A stretch of 64,000 bases of DNA from Larkinella soli (GTDB lineage: Bacteria; Bacteroidota; Bacteroidia; Cytophagales; Spirosomataceae). Below are positions 8,901 to 17,245 of the stretch, piece by piece (position 1 is the stretch's first letter; each line of letters begins with the position of its first letter). The translations under genes and the position numbers were made by a program. The notes under the pieces are model-generated. The model ran no database searches. It was not told the DNA's origin and saw nothing but the letters and a program-made list of their open reading frames with translations. The stretch lies in assembly GCF_003703975.1 (NCBI RefSeq), contig NZ_QTJY01000002.1:1-64000 (forward strand), read 5' to 3'.

Positions 8901-9399
8901 CGGTAATGACGTGGTCGGTATAGGCACCCACCAGATGAAATCCATCCACCAGCGTTTCTTCATCGGCATTGAAGAAGGCAACCACATAATGATTGTAACT
9001 GGAAGTCCGCAGGCGGCTTATCCCTCCGCTCCGGGACTCTATGTTGTCTTCGTGTCCGGCAAACCCGCCAAAGACCTTTACTCCGCTCGAAACGATGAAA
9101 CACATTGAGCCTACTTCTTTCAGCTTTTCAAACGTAGGATTTGCCAGATCGCTCACCCTAAAGGGCCAGTAAACGCCTTCCTTCACCCAGACCTGATCGC
9201 CGGCTTTTGCCTTCTTTAAAGCCGTCATCATCGAGGTAGTCGTACTCCAGGACTGTCCGTCGTTCACCGCTGAACTGTCCGGGCTCACATACCAGGTCTT
9301 GCCCTGGGCAAGGGCCGCGAACGAACCAAGCCATAACAGGCCCAGCAGAAGCCAGCCCCGACCCCGTTGGGACTGACCAAACCGTACATGTGTTGTCAT
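5965..9399 (-). CDS. Type IX-secreted surface protein: beta-helix, Ig-like and two GW-x-x-D modules
   Basis: A 1144-residue exported protein if it starts at the ATG at 9399, which leads straight into a signal peptide (WLLLGLLWLGSFAALAQ); an ATG at 9456 would add an unlikely polar extension. After the signal comes a right-handed parallel beta-helix of pectate-lyase or polymorphic-outer-membrane type (TWYVSPDSSAVNDGQSW onward, to about residue 480). Then come Cys- and Thr-rich Ig-like repeats, a module starting GNFEGFL with GWVWDRNRPNTPL (about 7168-6860), a putative Ig domain of the He_PIG type, and a second GWVWDRN module (about 6556-6250). The last 75 residues, ending in VTLKVVKP, are a Por-secretion type A C-terminal domain, so it should be exported by the type IX system and surface-anchored. 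Function could be adhesion or polysaccharide binding; no lyase residues were identified. Confidence 0.85.
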   Translation of the reverse strand: MTTHVRFGQSQRGRGWLLLGLLWLGSFAALAQGKTWYVSPDSSAVNDGQSWSTTTSMMTALKKAKAGDQVWVKEGVYWPFRVSDLANPTFEKLKEVGSMCFIVSSGVKVFGGFAGHEDNIESRSGGISRLRTSSYNHYVVAFFNADEETLVDGFHLVGAYTDHVITGEPYYDPNAGGPGIPGNIKPTAITDVFGIGETEINAAGLLQFGNAVMNFAYNGSSKPTVTHCTVDVAGSSFVGGMVTNFAYGPGAQANLRMVQCLLSPSYGDYTMTGAVLNIGRNSGDADLVFYNCHFSNLRIFPLSVTPAFDWGVVCALMINAGNAASTTRVVNCRLENCGAFPNVPSPNGPFYILANVFGGGRSELVNCYLNRFANSVYSAQTGWPVGFTEGVTLSHSIFGSGIPDHDVDIDPQPGQGYSPGEPFVYGGPTDPGRHLLNLANGSPETSSCNTMFSDRGDNTLLQRWPDLANLPGLADRLNNGRIDIGVDESNPNVYLQTTTGATSLTVTKGASDINLQGKYCGGTVNWSATNGTSGQGSIIPVATDQAGTVTYLATCTTGGCTSIASTVNVTVLDVSVPPPTDLTFRNDGPLTCSKTVVTLTAATTATGVSYTIKGPNGTISSGSGNPSTTVNLPGSYTVTATNSGGSATAVTVVSSQTALAAPNWSAGGSTSVSVTQGAPAVSLNATNCSGTLQWTGPGSTTGTGGVSVPTSATGVFVYSAVCQVGSCVSPPASATVTVTAPPVTTGNFEGFLTTVNCQEMRGWVWDRNRPNTPLTVEFFAENTSIGTTEAKNFRQDLKEAGKGNGEHGYIFPTPEAAKTGSELRISAKVQGTDYILKGSPIKLTCPVSNTVVNQPPVGPTTGPLSATVGVDFTTTLPTFTDPEGQPLTYALTGLPGGLQFTAASRTISGSPTTEGTFLLSYSGSDGQKTASVGLTLVVAPGSSTPPAVTGNFEGFLDKVECGSIRGWVWDRNKPNTPLTVQFFADGVAIGTTEANIYRDDLRNAGKGNGVHAYNFTTPVGLKDNVRRQISAKVLGSTYTLKGSPKPLQCAPAARLSAETGPELQVTVLGNPVYQQVQVEVRGAKGQPLRFQLINTEGRLLTEQLVEQAGSVEQQHIPLKGVASGLLFLRTVSGSKSVTLKVVKP

Positions 9400-9699
9400 A
9401 AAATTGGACTGATTAGTGGAGCGGACGAAGCCGCAGGTTAACTTCCCAAAGGTCAATTCAGGCCGGGAGACGGGCTATCAATTATCTCCCAAAGGCTATA
9501 AACCTGATCCCATTTTGTTTTTTACGGGGCAAATCGGGAATTCTGGGAGGAATTTGATAGCCTTTGGGAGAAATTTGATAGACCCTTCTTGGTAAAGCGG
9601 CCAACTTTGTGCCCATCTTCCTGCGGCACTCCATGGATCTGGGCTTCAGGAACGAAGACAAATTATCTCAAATCGAACCATTACTAAACCAACCCGATT
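9400..9699. other. Divergent intergenic region with operator-like inverted repeat
   Basis: This 300-bp gap separates the type IX-secreted protein gene (minus) from the peroxiredoxin gene (plus). It is more AT-rich than the flanks and holds the inverted repeat at 9475-9581. A CAACTTTG at 9602-9609, one base off TAnnTTTG, might be the peroxiredoxin -7 element, but no correctly spaced TTG was found. Confidence 0.45.
9475..9581. repeat. 25-bp imperfect inverted repeat, operator-like
   Basis: Arms at 9475-9499 and 9557-9581 match at 23 of 25 positions when one is reverse-complemented; the shared core is CTCCCAAAGGCTAT. The 57-base spacer is too long for a terminator. The right arm also sits in a short direct repeat of AATTTGATAG. 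Placement between two divergent genes suggests a binding site for a dimeric regulator. Confidence 0.6.
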
Positions 9700-10335
9700 A
9701 TGGCACTTCGATTAGGCGACACAGCTCCCGATTTTACCGCAGAAACCACCGGGGGGACCATTCACTTTCACGAATGGCTTGGAAATTCCTGGGGAATGAT
9801 CTTCTCGCACCCTGCCGATTTTACACCCGTCTGCACCACGGAATTAGGACGTACGGCTTCCCTGAAGGAGGAATTTGACAGGCGGGGTGTCAAGGTCATC
9901 GCCGTCAGCGTTGATCCGCTCGAATCGCATTCCGAGTGGATCAGGGATATCAATGAAACGCAGCAAACCACCGTCAACTTTCCGCTGATTGCCGACCCGG
10001 ACCGCACCGTGGCCGAACTCTACGACATGATTCATCCGAACGCCAGTGAGAAAGCCACCGTGCGATCGGTATTCGTCATTGGTCCCGACAAGAAAATCAA
10101 GCTGACGCTGACGTACCCGGCCTCAACGGGTCGCAATTTCAATGAGCTTCTGCGCGTGATCGACTCCCTGCAGCTGACGGCTTCCTATCAGGTCGCGACG
10201 CCCGCCGACTGGCAAGCCGGTCAGGATTGCATTGTGGTACCCGCCGTCAGTACGGAAGAGGCCATGAAGAAATTTCCCAAAGGCGTCACGGTCGTCAAAC
10301 CGTACCTGCGCACTACCCCTCAGCCGAATTTGTAA
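9700..10335 (+). CDS. 1-Cys peroxiredoxin (Prx6 family)
   Basis: A 211-residue cytoplasmic peroxiredoxin that reduces peroxides through a peroxidatic cysteine. The Prx6-type active site PVC45TTE is present, with the upstream HPADFTP and the downstream Arg in VRSVFVIGPDKKI. The long C-terminal dimerisation arm (WQAGQDCIVVPAVS...GVTVVKPYLR) is characteristic of the 1-Cys Prx6 subfamily and its length is normal. It is transcribed towards the hybrid sensor gene, and the two coding regions overlap by 23 bases at their 3' ends. Confidence 0.93.
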   Translation: MALRLGDTAPDFTAETTGGTIHFHEWLGNSWGMIFSHPADFTPVCTTELGRTASLKEEFDRRGVKVIAVSVDPLESHSEWIRDINETQQTTVNFPLIADPDRTVAELYDMIHPNASEKATVRSVFVIGPDKKIKLTLTYPASTGRNFNELLRVIDSLQLTASYQVATPADWQAGQDCIVVPAVSTEEAMKKFPKGVTVVKPYLRTTPQPNL

Positions 10336-13300
10336 ACGGCGGTTTGCGAGTTCGGGAAGCCGCAAACTCGGTTGGCGTCTGTTGGTAGAGTTCCCGAAAG
10401 CATTTGGTGAAGTAAGCCGGGCTTTCGAAACCGACCCGGTAAGCCGTCTCGGAGCTGTTGTAGCCCTGTTCCAAGTAATTCGTCGCCCGTTTGAGCCGGT
10501 AGGTTCGAATCAGTTCACTGGCCGACATGCCGGTTAGGGCCTTCAGTTTACGGTGCAGACTCATCCGGCTCATCCGGGCCAGTTTGATGAGCTGGTCGGC
10601 CCCGAAACTGGAGTCGTCGAGGTGGTTTTCAATCAGTCCGTAAATGGTATCAATAAAAGGGTCGGTCGTTTCGGAGGCCGACTCGGTTAACAACGGTTCC
10701 GGGTGAATGAGCGTGGCCCGAATCCACTCGCGCAGCTTCCGGCGCTGTTCCAGCAGGTTCCGGACCCGCAGCTGCAGCTCCTGGAGGTGAAACGGTTTCG
10801 TGATGTAGTCATCAGCCCCCAGTTTCAGGCCCGTAATCCGACTGTCGTGTGAGGATTTGGCCGTTAGTAGAACGACAGGGATGTGGCTGGTTCGCTGGTC
10901 GCTTTTCAGGTTCTGGCAGAAGGTATAGCCATCCATTACCGGCATCAGCACATCGCTGATGATCAGATCAGGAATCAACTGAACGGCCTTTTCAAGTCCA
11001 TCGGCTCCGTGGGCGGCCCGATGAACCTGATAACCGTCGGGTAAACTATCGATGATGAATTCGGCCAGTTCGTCATTGTCTTCCACCAGCAGGAGAATGG
11101 GCTCCTCTTCCGAACGGTTTTCAATAGGGTCCAAAACCGGCTTCTGGGAGGAGTTCAGGTCTTTATTGAAAGAAAGAGCCGGGCGATACGGAAGTTGGAC
11201 GGTAAACGTGGTTCCGCCACCGACCTCACTGACCACGTCGATCCGGCCTTTCTGAAGTTCAACCAGTTCTTTAACCAGCGCCAGGCCGATGCCGGTGCCT
11301 TCCTGCCGGCGGGTGCTGGAATCGTCGACCTGATAAAACCGGTCGAAAATGTAGGGCAGTTTGTCGGCGGGAATGCCTATACCCGTATCGGCCACGGTCA
11401 ACGTCACCGCCGGCGCCAGTCCGACGGTGATGGCGCCACCCGCCGGGGTAAACTTCAGGGCGTTCATAATCAGGTTGTACGCAATTCGTTCCAGCTTATG
11501 GACGTCGAAAAAATACTCGTCGTGGAGATCGGCACTTTCGAACCGCAGCTGAATCGATTTGGCCTCGGCCTGGGGGGCAAACGACTGCACGATCTGTTCG
11601 ATGAGAAAAACCGGGTTGCCCCGCGCTTCTTCCACCTGTACTGCCTGCGCATCCAGCCTGGTGAGATCCATCAGTTGATTGACCAGTCCCAGCAGTTGAT
11701 GCGCATTCCGGTGGATGGTGGCCACCCGGCGCAGGTTTTCGGGATCGTTCAGGGTTTGGCTCAATTGTTCGGCCGGGGCCAGAATCAACGTCAACGGGGT
11801 TCGGAATTCATGGGTTATATTCGAAAAAAACCGCGTTTTCATCTCATCGACGGTTTTGAGTTGTTCCGCTTCTTTTTGTTTGAGATACGCGCGAAACAAG
11901 GCAACGGCAATACCGCCGATCGTCAGGGTATAAAAGAGATAAGCCCACCACGTCGCCCAGAAAGGCGGGTGAATCGTGATCGTCATCGTGCGAATGTGCG
12001 TGCTCCAGACGCCCGATGTATTGGAACCGTTTAAGTTGAGTGCGTAGGTTCCCGGACTCAGGTTCGTGTAAATGGCTTCGGGTCGCTCGGCGATGATCCA
12101 GTCTTTGTCGATTCCCTCGAGCTGGTAGCGATAGCGTAACCGGTCGTGGCTGTTGTATTGCAGGGCGGCAAACTCCACCGTCAGAAAGTTCTGATCGTAG
12201 GGCAGATCCAGGTGCTGAACCAACTGAACGGGAATCGAATCAATTGGCGATCCGGGCCCAGGTTCAACCCGCCGGTTGTTGATTTGTATCCCCGTAACTT
12301 CGATCTGCGGTTGGTAGGTGTCATCCCTGATCTGGCTGGGATAAAAATCAATCGTGCCTGCCATGCCGCCCAGAATGATCCGATCGTCCGGCAAGTGAAG
12401 AAAATGAAACCGGTTGAACTCGTCGCCCGGCAGTCCGTCTTCGTGGGTAAAGGTCCGTGTCCGGAACGTCCGGCGGTTCAGGCGGCACAGGCCCTGATTG
12501 GTGGCCACCCACAGGTTTCCCCGTTGATCGGGAATGGCGGCATAAATCACATTGTTTGGTAAACCGTCCCGTTTGGCCAGCCGTCGGCAGGTACCCGTGC
12601 GTTTGTCAAACCGGCAAAGCCCGCTCCCGTAGGTGCCAATCCAGAGAACGTGGTGATCGGCGGGATCCGCAAACAGGCATAACAACTTATCACTGCTCAG
12701 GGACCCCGGTTGTTGCGGGTTGTGGGCAAACTGCCGGATCTGCCCGGTGGCTCGATCGACCCGGTACAACCCGTCGGTTGCCGTTGCTAACCAGGCGGCC
12801 TGCTCATCGACTACCATTTGCAGAATCTTAGCCTGGATTTTCGGTCCGAGTGGATGCGGAAACAACTTCCATTCGCCTTGCTCAAACCACCGGAGTTCCA
12901 GCGCATGGACACACCAGACCCGGCCGGACGGATCGGTTGCCAGGGGGGCCAGTTTCTCTTCCCAACCAAGATGCCCTTTGAAGGGAAATGAAACAGGTTT
13001 CAGTTGTTTGGTCGCCAGATCGATCTGATAAAACGGCACATCCGTAACGTTATACCAGAGCTTACCGGCCCCGTCGACTGTATACCGAAAATTATAAGAC
13101 CATTGCCCCTCCCCAGGCGGATAATAGGGAGTCCGATCGGCGGGTAGGCCCAGGTGCCGTCTCAACAAATCATTCCCAAAATCAGATGCATAAGGCCGGG
13201 CGTGGAATAAGCCGGTTTTGAGGTTGTATTTCCGGACGCCTTGCCCGTTTGTGCCAATCCAGAGCACATCGGATCGATCAACAAACAGGCTTTGGGAACG

Positions 13301-14269
13301 GTCGATCTCTTTCGGCTCAATGACTAACTGGGGGCCCTCTTGTTCATTAAACCGAAAGACCAGGTTGTTCTGATCAAAATAATCATTTCCCTGACTGTCG
13401 GAGGTGGCGTGGGAACCGTACCACCAGGCGCCCGGATCAGCGACCACCGGTAGCGGAAACGAGCGAAACTGCCCGGTTTGGGGCCGAAAAACCGTCGCAT
13501 GTTGTTTGGACAGAATCAGTAGATCGCCATTCCGACGCAGGTGCAGTCCTTTGAGATCATTGTCAGGGATGGAATTCGGATTGCCGGGCTGATGTCGGTA
13601 ATGCGTAAATTGGCCCGTTCGCTCCTCAAACCGATCCAGTCCATCGCTCGTAGCCAGCCAGATGGTTCCCTGCCGGTCCTGAACGATTGCTTGAATGGTG
13701 TCATTTCCAAGCGATTGAGGTTGGTCGGGCCGATGATGGAACCGGCGGACGGTATTCTTCGCCCGATCGACCAGGGCTAAGCCACCCTGGCGGAACGAGA
13801 GCCACAGACGATTCTGCCGATCCGGGAACGAATAGTGCAGGGTATCACGACCAAAATGGCGCTGGTAAAAAGGCTGACGCGTGTAATTGATGAATTTTTC
13901 CCGTTGCGGATCGAAAAGATCGATTTCGCCCTGATCGTCACTGATCCAGAGTTGGCCCTGCTGATCCAGTTTTAAATCAACCAACGCGGACGATGACAAC
14001 GATGGTTTCCCATCTGCCGTAGGCTGAAAAACAGTGAATCGCTGTCCATCGTAACGGCAAAGGCCGTCGCGGGTAGCCATCCAGATAAATCCCTGGTGGT
14101 CCTGAACAATGGAGGGGACAAAAGCCTGGGGCAGTCCCTGCCGGTCAGTAAGGATTTCTGGGGGTGGTAAATAGGAAGATTGCGCGACCAGACCCCCTGA
14201 ATTCCCAAGCAGAAAAGCCAGGCATACACCAACTAGATACAGCTCTTTCAGACGATCGACACCAGCCAT
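10313..14269 (-). CDS. Hybrid two-component system regulator (HTCS), beta-propeller sensor
   Basis: A 1318-residue one-protein two-component system. Order of parts: signal peptide; periplasmic Reg_prop beta-propeller repeats (about 40-660, with recurring motifs such as DRQGTIWLATSDGLDRF and DQRGNLWVATNQGLCRL); Y_Y_Y domain (about 690-755, ending LSPGTYALNLNGSN); a transmembrane helix at about 770-793; HisKA with phospho-acceptor His820 in THEFRTPLT; HATPase (DTGIGIPADKLPYIFDRFYQ); receiver domain with Asp1106 in SDVLMPVMDGY; and a C-terminal AraC-type helix-turn-helix (YRVGFESPAYFTKCF). Family members usually sense oligosaccharides and switch on an adjacent polysaccharide utilisation locus. 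No SusC/SusD pair is seen here, so its target is unclear; the type IX-secreted protein gene behind a palindromic site is a candidate. Confidence 0.93.
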   Translation of the reverse strand: MAGVDRLKELYLVGVCLAFLLGNSGGLVAQSSYLPPPEILTDRQGLPQAFVPSIVQDHQGFIWMATRDGLCRYDGQRFTVFQPTADGKPSLSSSALVDLKLDQQGQLWISDDQGEIDLFDPQREKFINYTRQPFYQRHFGRDTLHYSFPDRQNRLWLSFRQGGLALVDRAKNTVRRFHHRPDQPQSLGNDTIQAIVQDRQGTIWLATSDGLDRFEERTGQFTHYRHQPGNPNSIPDNDLKGLHLRRNGDLLILSKQHATVFRPQTGQFRSFPLPVVADPGAWWYGSHATSDSQGNDYFDQNNLVFRFNEQEGPQLVIEPKEIDRSQSLFVDRSDVLWIGTNGQGVRKYNLKTGLFHARPYASDFGNDLLRRHLGLPADRTPYYPPGEGQWSYNFRYTVDGAGKLWYNVTDVPFYQIDLATKQLKPVSFPFKGHLGWEEKLAPLATDPSGRVWCVHALELRWFEQGEWKLFPHPLGPKIQAKILQMVVDEQAAWLATATDGLYRVDRATGQIRQFAHNPQQPGSLSSDKLLCLFADPADHHVLWIGTYGSGLCRFDKRTGTCRRLAKRDGLPNNVIYAAIPDQRGNLWVATNQGLCRLNRRTFRTRTFTHEDGLPGDEFNRFHFLHLPDDRIILGGMAGTIDFYPSQIRDDTYQPQIEVTGIQINNRRVEPGPGSPIDSIPVQLVQHLDLPYDQNFLTVEFAALQYNSHDRLRYRYQLEGIDKDWIIAERPEAIYTNLSPGTYALNLNGSNTSGVWSTHIRTMTITIHPPFWATWWAYLFYTLTIGGIAVALFRAYLKQKEAEQLKTVDEMKTRFFSNITHEFRTPLTLILAPAEQLSQTLNDPENLRRVATIHRNAHQLLGLVNQLMDLTRLDAQAVQVEEARGNPVFLIEQIVQSFAPQAEAKSIQLRFESADLHDEYFFDVHKLERIAYNLIMNALKFTPAGGAITVGLAPAVTLTVADTGIGIPADKLPYIFDRFYQVDDSSTRRQEGTGIGLALVKELVELQKGRIDVVSEVGGGTTFTVQLPYRPALSFNKDLNSSQKPVLDPIENRSEEEPILLLVEDNDELAEFIIDSLPDGYQVHRAAHGADGLEKAVQLIPDLIISDVLMPVMDGYTFCQNLKSDQRTSHIPVVLLTAKSSHDSRITGLKLGADDYITKPFHLQELQLRVRNLLEQRRKLREWIRATLIHPEPLLTESASETTDPFIDTIYGLIENHLDDSSFGADQLIKLARMSRMSLHRKLKALTGMSASELIRTYRLKRATNYLEQGYNSSETAYRVGFESPAYFTKCFRELYQQTPTEFAASRTRKPPFTNSAEG

Positions 14270-14642
14270 TAAATTTTTCTAGAAATAGAACAACGAAACG
14301 TTGCTAAAATACCAGAAAAATAAATAGTTGCCCATATTTGCGTAGGTGAACGTCTGAACTTGTATTACTTTGAATATACACATAGCCATTTTGGCAATCT
14401 AGAAAACAAATGGGGGAAGTGCCAAGATAAGTTTGGTTGAAGTTTTTCCTGTCTTAGCCCCCTAAATGGTTGGACAAAATTGTAAACACAGGCAGTTCAC
14501 CGCTGCGATTTAGTCCTTTAATTTAGGAATCATGCGTAATTCACGAAGAACGTTCACCCGCGCAGCGGCCGCCCGGAAGATCGGTATTCCAACGTTCAGG
14601 AATCGCTTCGAGACGGGCATTCCGGAATTTGTCGGAAGGATA
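14270..14642. other. AT-rich intergenic region upstream of the HTCS gene
   Basis: No supported gene. The stretch to about 14510 is AT-rich and should hold the HTCS promoter, though no convincing TTG/TAnnTTTG pair was found. A small palindrome, CAACG-AAA-CGTTG, lies near 14293. From about 14520 the sequence may already belong to the decayed insertion element. Confidence 0.4.
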
Positions 14643-14827
14643 CTAACACGGGCCACCCCGCTTTCTGCTCCCTGTTGAAGAAGTGGCGATGGAAATACCT
14701 GACGAAAAGAAAAGCAGAACTGAAAGGTTTGTATCCACGGGTGGATCCCTATCTGCAACTGGAGAAAAAGTATGGCATCAGTAAAGCCATGATAAATCGG
14801 TGTGTGCTAAAGTATCAAGCGCAATAA
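14643..14827 (+). pseudogene. IS3-like OrfA remnant
   Basis: The plus-strand frame has no proper start and ends at a TAA at 14825. Its last part reads LEKKYGISKAMINRCVLKYQ, the helix-turn-helix typical of IS3-family OrfA proteins (EKYGIS...L..WVKKY). The upstream part is not recognisable. It is followed within 100 bases by an OrfB C-terminal remnant, the normal OrfA-OrfB order with most of OrfB deleted. Confidence 0.5.
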
Positions 14828-14866
14828 CAGGCTAAACTAAAAGACGTGGGCTTATCTTCAGATCCC

Positions 14867-15055
14867 ATGAAGCCCAAACCCAATCAACCGCCCAGTCTGG
14901 AGCCTCAGGCTGGCCTGATTTATAGTTCATTACGCTCCCATAGCAGTTGTGACATGCTGACCCCACAGCAAGCCCATCAGCAAAGGGGCGATTTGCGAAG
15001 ACGCTGGAAGAATTACTATAAGAAAGGGGAAATAGACCTGGAAGTTGCCAACTGA
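14867..15055 (+). pseudogene. IS3-like OrfB C-terminal remnant
   Basis: The frame reads LIYSSLRSHSSCDMLTPQQA followed by HQQRGDLRRRWKNYY, matching the C-terminal end of IS3-family integrases of this phylum (YNxxRPHxSxxxLTPxQAH...RRWKNY). The DDE catalytic residues lie upstream and are missing, so this is a dead fragment. A sequence resembling IS3 ends, GTAAACTTATTTTAGGAC, occurs about 70 bases downstream near 15124-15141. Confidence 0.6.
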
Positions 15056-15512
15056 CTTTTAGTTGAGATACTGTAAACAGATGGTAGGATTACAAGCATG
15101 AACTAATAAATTCACTTCGAAACCGTAAACTTATTTTAGGACGCCCAAAGCCAAAGTCCCCATCCGTGGAGAGACTACCTATCGATACGAATGATGGATT
15201 AAGCTATATAGTAAATCAAGTATTTATACGCTACCATAAATTACCGGCAACACGTAAATTTATTTCATAATCATCTCCTGATTTTAGGGCGCTGTTGGCT
15301 TCCGGGTACCTTACGGTACCTTTCGTTTCCTGCTGCCGAGAAAAGGTCGGCTTCTTTCCGTGGGTTCGAACCCCTGATCCATCCTTTTTTACGGCACCAT
15401 AGGTCTGCTTTTTCTTCTCTCGGCGTTCCGGTAAAAACGAGTTTGCCGGCATCTGCTCTTTCTGTCTACTTCAAGATCGTTTGGTTCTTTTTTGTCCTTC
15501 CTCTTAAAACGA
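15056..15512. other. Intergenic region after the IS3-like remnant
   Basis: Holds the possible right end of the insertion element near 15124-15141 and, further on, GGTACC-TTAC-GGTACC near 15304 and a T-arm-like GGTTCGAACCC near 15363. No complete gene or tRNA could be built from it. The minus-strand frame at 15231-15452 has no recognisable content. Confidence 0.4.
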
Positions 15513-16853
15513 ATGATTATGAAATCACTTGTGAACAAGCACCTATTTGGTGCTCAACGGTGGATTGTCCTTCTATTAATCGGTGTGTTGTCTCGTTGCC
15601 AGCTGGCAGATCATGGGGTACCCAAGCCTGGCGAGGAAAGTGCGGATCTGGTGTACGGCTGGTATAAATTTATGACTAAACTCCAATTGCCCGTCTCTCC
15701 TCAGCCGGTGGTATTCATCCAAAACCGAGCCTTTGCCTACATTGGCATCGGCCTCTATGAATCCATCCAGCCCGGCATTAAAAACGCTACCAGTTTATCC
15801 AAAATGCTGTATCAAATGCCCGATATGCCCCAGGCCGACTTGTCCAAAGACTATCTGTGGAATGCCTCAGCCAACGCTGCCCTGGCAAGTATGTTTAGAC
15901 TGTTCCTGGGCAGTTTGACCACGGTCAATAAGGCCAGTATCGATTCGATGGAAGCGGTGAATTATAACCGTCTCCGGTTAACGACCTCCGAGGAGGTGCT
16001 TCAACGCTCGCAAGCCTTTGGCCGTTCGGTGGCTACGGCGATCTACAACTGGTCAACGACCGATAACTTCATATTAACCAGTGAAGGGTATACACCGCTG
16101 AACGAGCCCTGGGCCTGGGTGCCGACTCCGCCTAACTTCGCTGCACCGGTTGGGGCCAATTTACAGTCCTCCAGACCTTTCTTAGCCTACAGCCTCACCG
16201 CCACGGCCCCTGCGTTACCCATCCCGTACTCGGAAGACCCCTCCTCTGAATTTTATAAAGCGGCAAAGGAGGTGTACGACCTTGGCGTCACCTTAACGGA
16301 CGAGCAAAAAGCGATCGCCAACTGGTGGGCCGATGCCGGTGGTTCAGGGGTAGGCGTGCCTGCTCCCTACCATATCCTATCGATTGTCACCCGGGTCCTT
16401 GAAGATCGGCATGCTGGGCTTTGGAAGGCCGTAGAAGTGTATGCCAAAACAGGGATAGCGATCAAAGATGGACCGATCACTACTTTCAGAGCCAAATACC
16501 AGTATAACCTGCTGAGACCCATTACTTACATCCGGCGACACCTGGATGCCAACTGGCTCTCTTATCTGGTCAATCCTCCCTATCCGGATTATCCCTCCGG
16601 GCTAATCAGCAACTATGGCCCGGTTGTTCAGGTATTAATTCGGGAGTTTGGTGATATTCCAGTAACGGATGATGCATATGCGTGGCGGGGTTTACCGGCC
16701 CGCCAGTTTAACTCGCTATCCGACTTGCTGGCCCAGGCCGCCGTTTCCAGAGTTTACGCCGGCATTCACTACCGATCCACCCAGAATGCCTCCATAGAGA
16801 TAGGAAAAAAATTAGGCGATGAGATAGCAAAGCTTCGCCTGGTAGGCCCGTAG
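15513..16853 (+). CDS. PAP2 / vanadium-haloperoxidase-like exported protein with altered active site
   Basis: A 446-residue exported protein of the PAP2/vanadium-dependent haloperoxidase superfamily. I start it at the ATG at 15513; an upstream TTG at 15492 is less likely. A signal segment (WIVLLLIGVLSRC) precedes the mature part; the residue before the Cys is Arg, so lipidation is doubtful. The phosphate/vanadate motif set is visible: KYQYNLLRP, then PDYPSGLISNYG, then SRVYAGIHYRS. In active members the middle motif is PSGH; here the His is Leu (codon CTA), so the general acid-base of the mechanism is missing although Lys, Arg, Ser-Gly and the last His remain. Activity may be lost or changed. 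It stands alone, between the insertion-element remnant and a convergent operon. Confidence 0.8.
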   Translation: MIMKSLVNKHLFGAQRWIVLLLIGVLSRCQLADHGVPKPGEESADLVYGWYKFMTKLQLPVSPQPVVFIQNRAFAYIGIGLYESIQPGIKNATSLSKMLYQMPDMPQADLSKDYLWNASANAALASMFRLFLGSLTTVNKASIDSMEAVNYNRLRLTTSEEVLQRSQAFGRSVATAIYNWSTTDNFILTSEGYTPLNEPWAWVPTPPNFAAPVGANLQSSRPFLAYSLTATAPALPIPYSEDPSSEFYKAAKEVYDLGVTLTDEQKAIANWWADAGGSGVGVPAPYHILSIVTRVLEDRHAGLWKAVEVYAKTGIAIKDGPITTFRAKYQYNLLRPITYIRRHLDANWLSYLVNPPYPDYPSGLISNYGPVVQVLIREFGDIPVTDDAYAWRGLPARQFNSLSDLLAQAAVSRVYAGIHYRSTQNASIEIGKKLGDEIAKLRLVGP

Positions 16854-17245
16854 TATAAAAACCCATCCAATCCCACTAAGTGGTTTATACGTTGGTTCTG
16901 AAAAAACGTATGGCGCTAATTAGTCAGCGCCATACGTTCAATTATGCATTGAAAGGCAGGCACCTATGCACTTGGTAGTTATGGTGAAATTTGTTCATTT
17001 CAATAATAATACAAACCTTAAGCCGACGCTAACTTCAGAGTTAGCTTATGAAAGTTCAACAGCCCTCACAGTTCACTGGGAAATCTAACCCCAAATGAAG
17101 TCGGAATCCAGGTGAAAAAGGAAGGAAAATACAAACCCGATTTTCCAGCTTTGACAGTCCAAGATTTAGGCTAAGTTCATCCTTCACCCTCAACTACAGG
17201 CGCTGAAGCGCCTGTTTCGCTCGCTCACACAAGCGCATCGGCTTA
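16854..17245. other. Convergent intergenic region
   Basis: Between the haloperoxidase-like gene and the AtuA operon. It contains the bidirectional terminator at 16905-16938 and a small hairpin, CAGGCGC-TGAA-GCGCCTG, at 17197-17214. No gene is supported in the remainder. Confidence 0.5.
16905..16938. terminator. Bidirectional terminator between convergent units
   Basis: A perfect 13-bp stem (AACGTATGGCGCT / AGCGCCATACGTT) with an 8-base loop. Read on minus it is followed by TTTTTTC, a good U-tract for the AtuA operon; read on plus it ends the haloperoxidase-like transcript with a weaker tail. Confidence 0.7.

Noticed and set aside
5645-15145. Intact composite transposon
   Set aside because: Both transposase copies are fragments, and no target-site duplication or matching terminal repeats were found.
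15340-15400. A T-arm-like GGTTCGAACCCC suggesting a tRNA or attachment site
   Set aside because: No acceptor, D or anticodon arm could be paired around it, and no matching second copy was seen.
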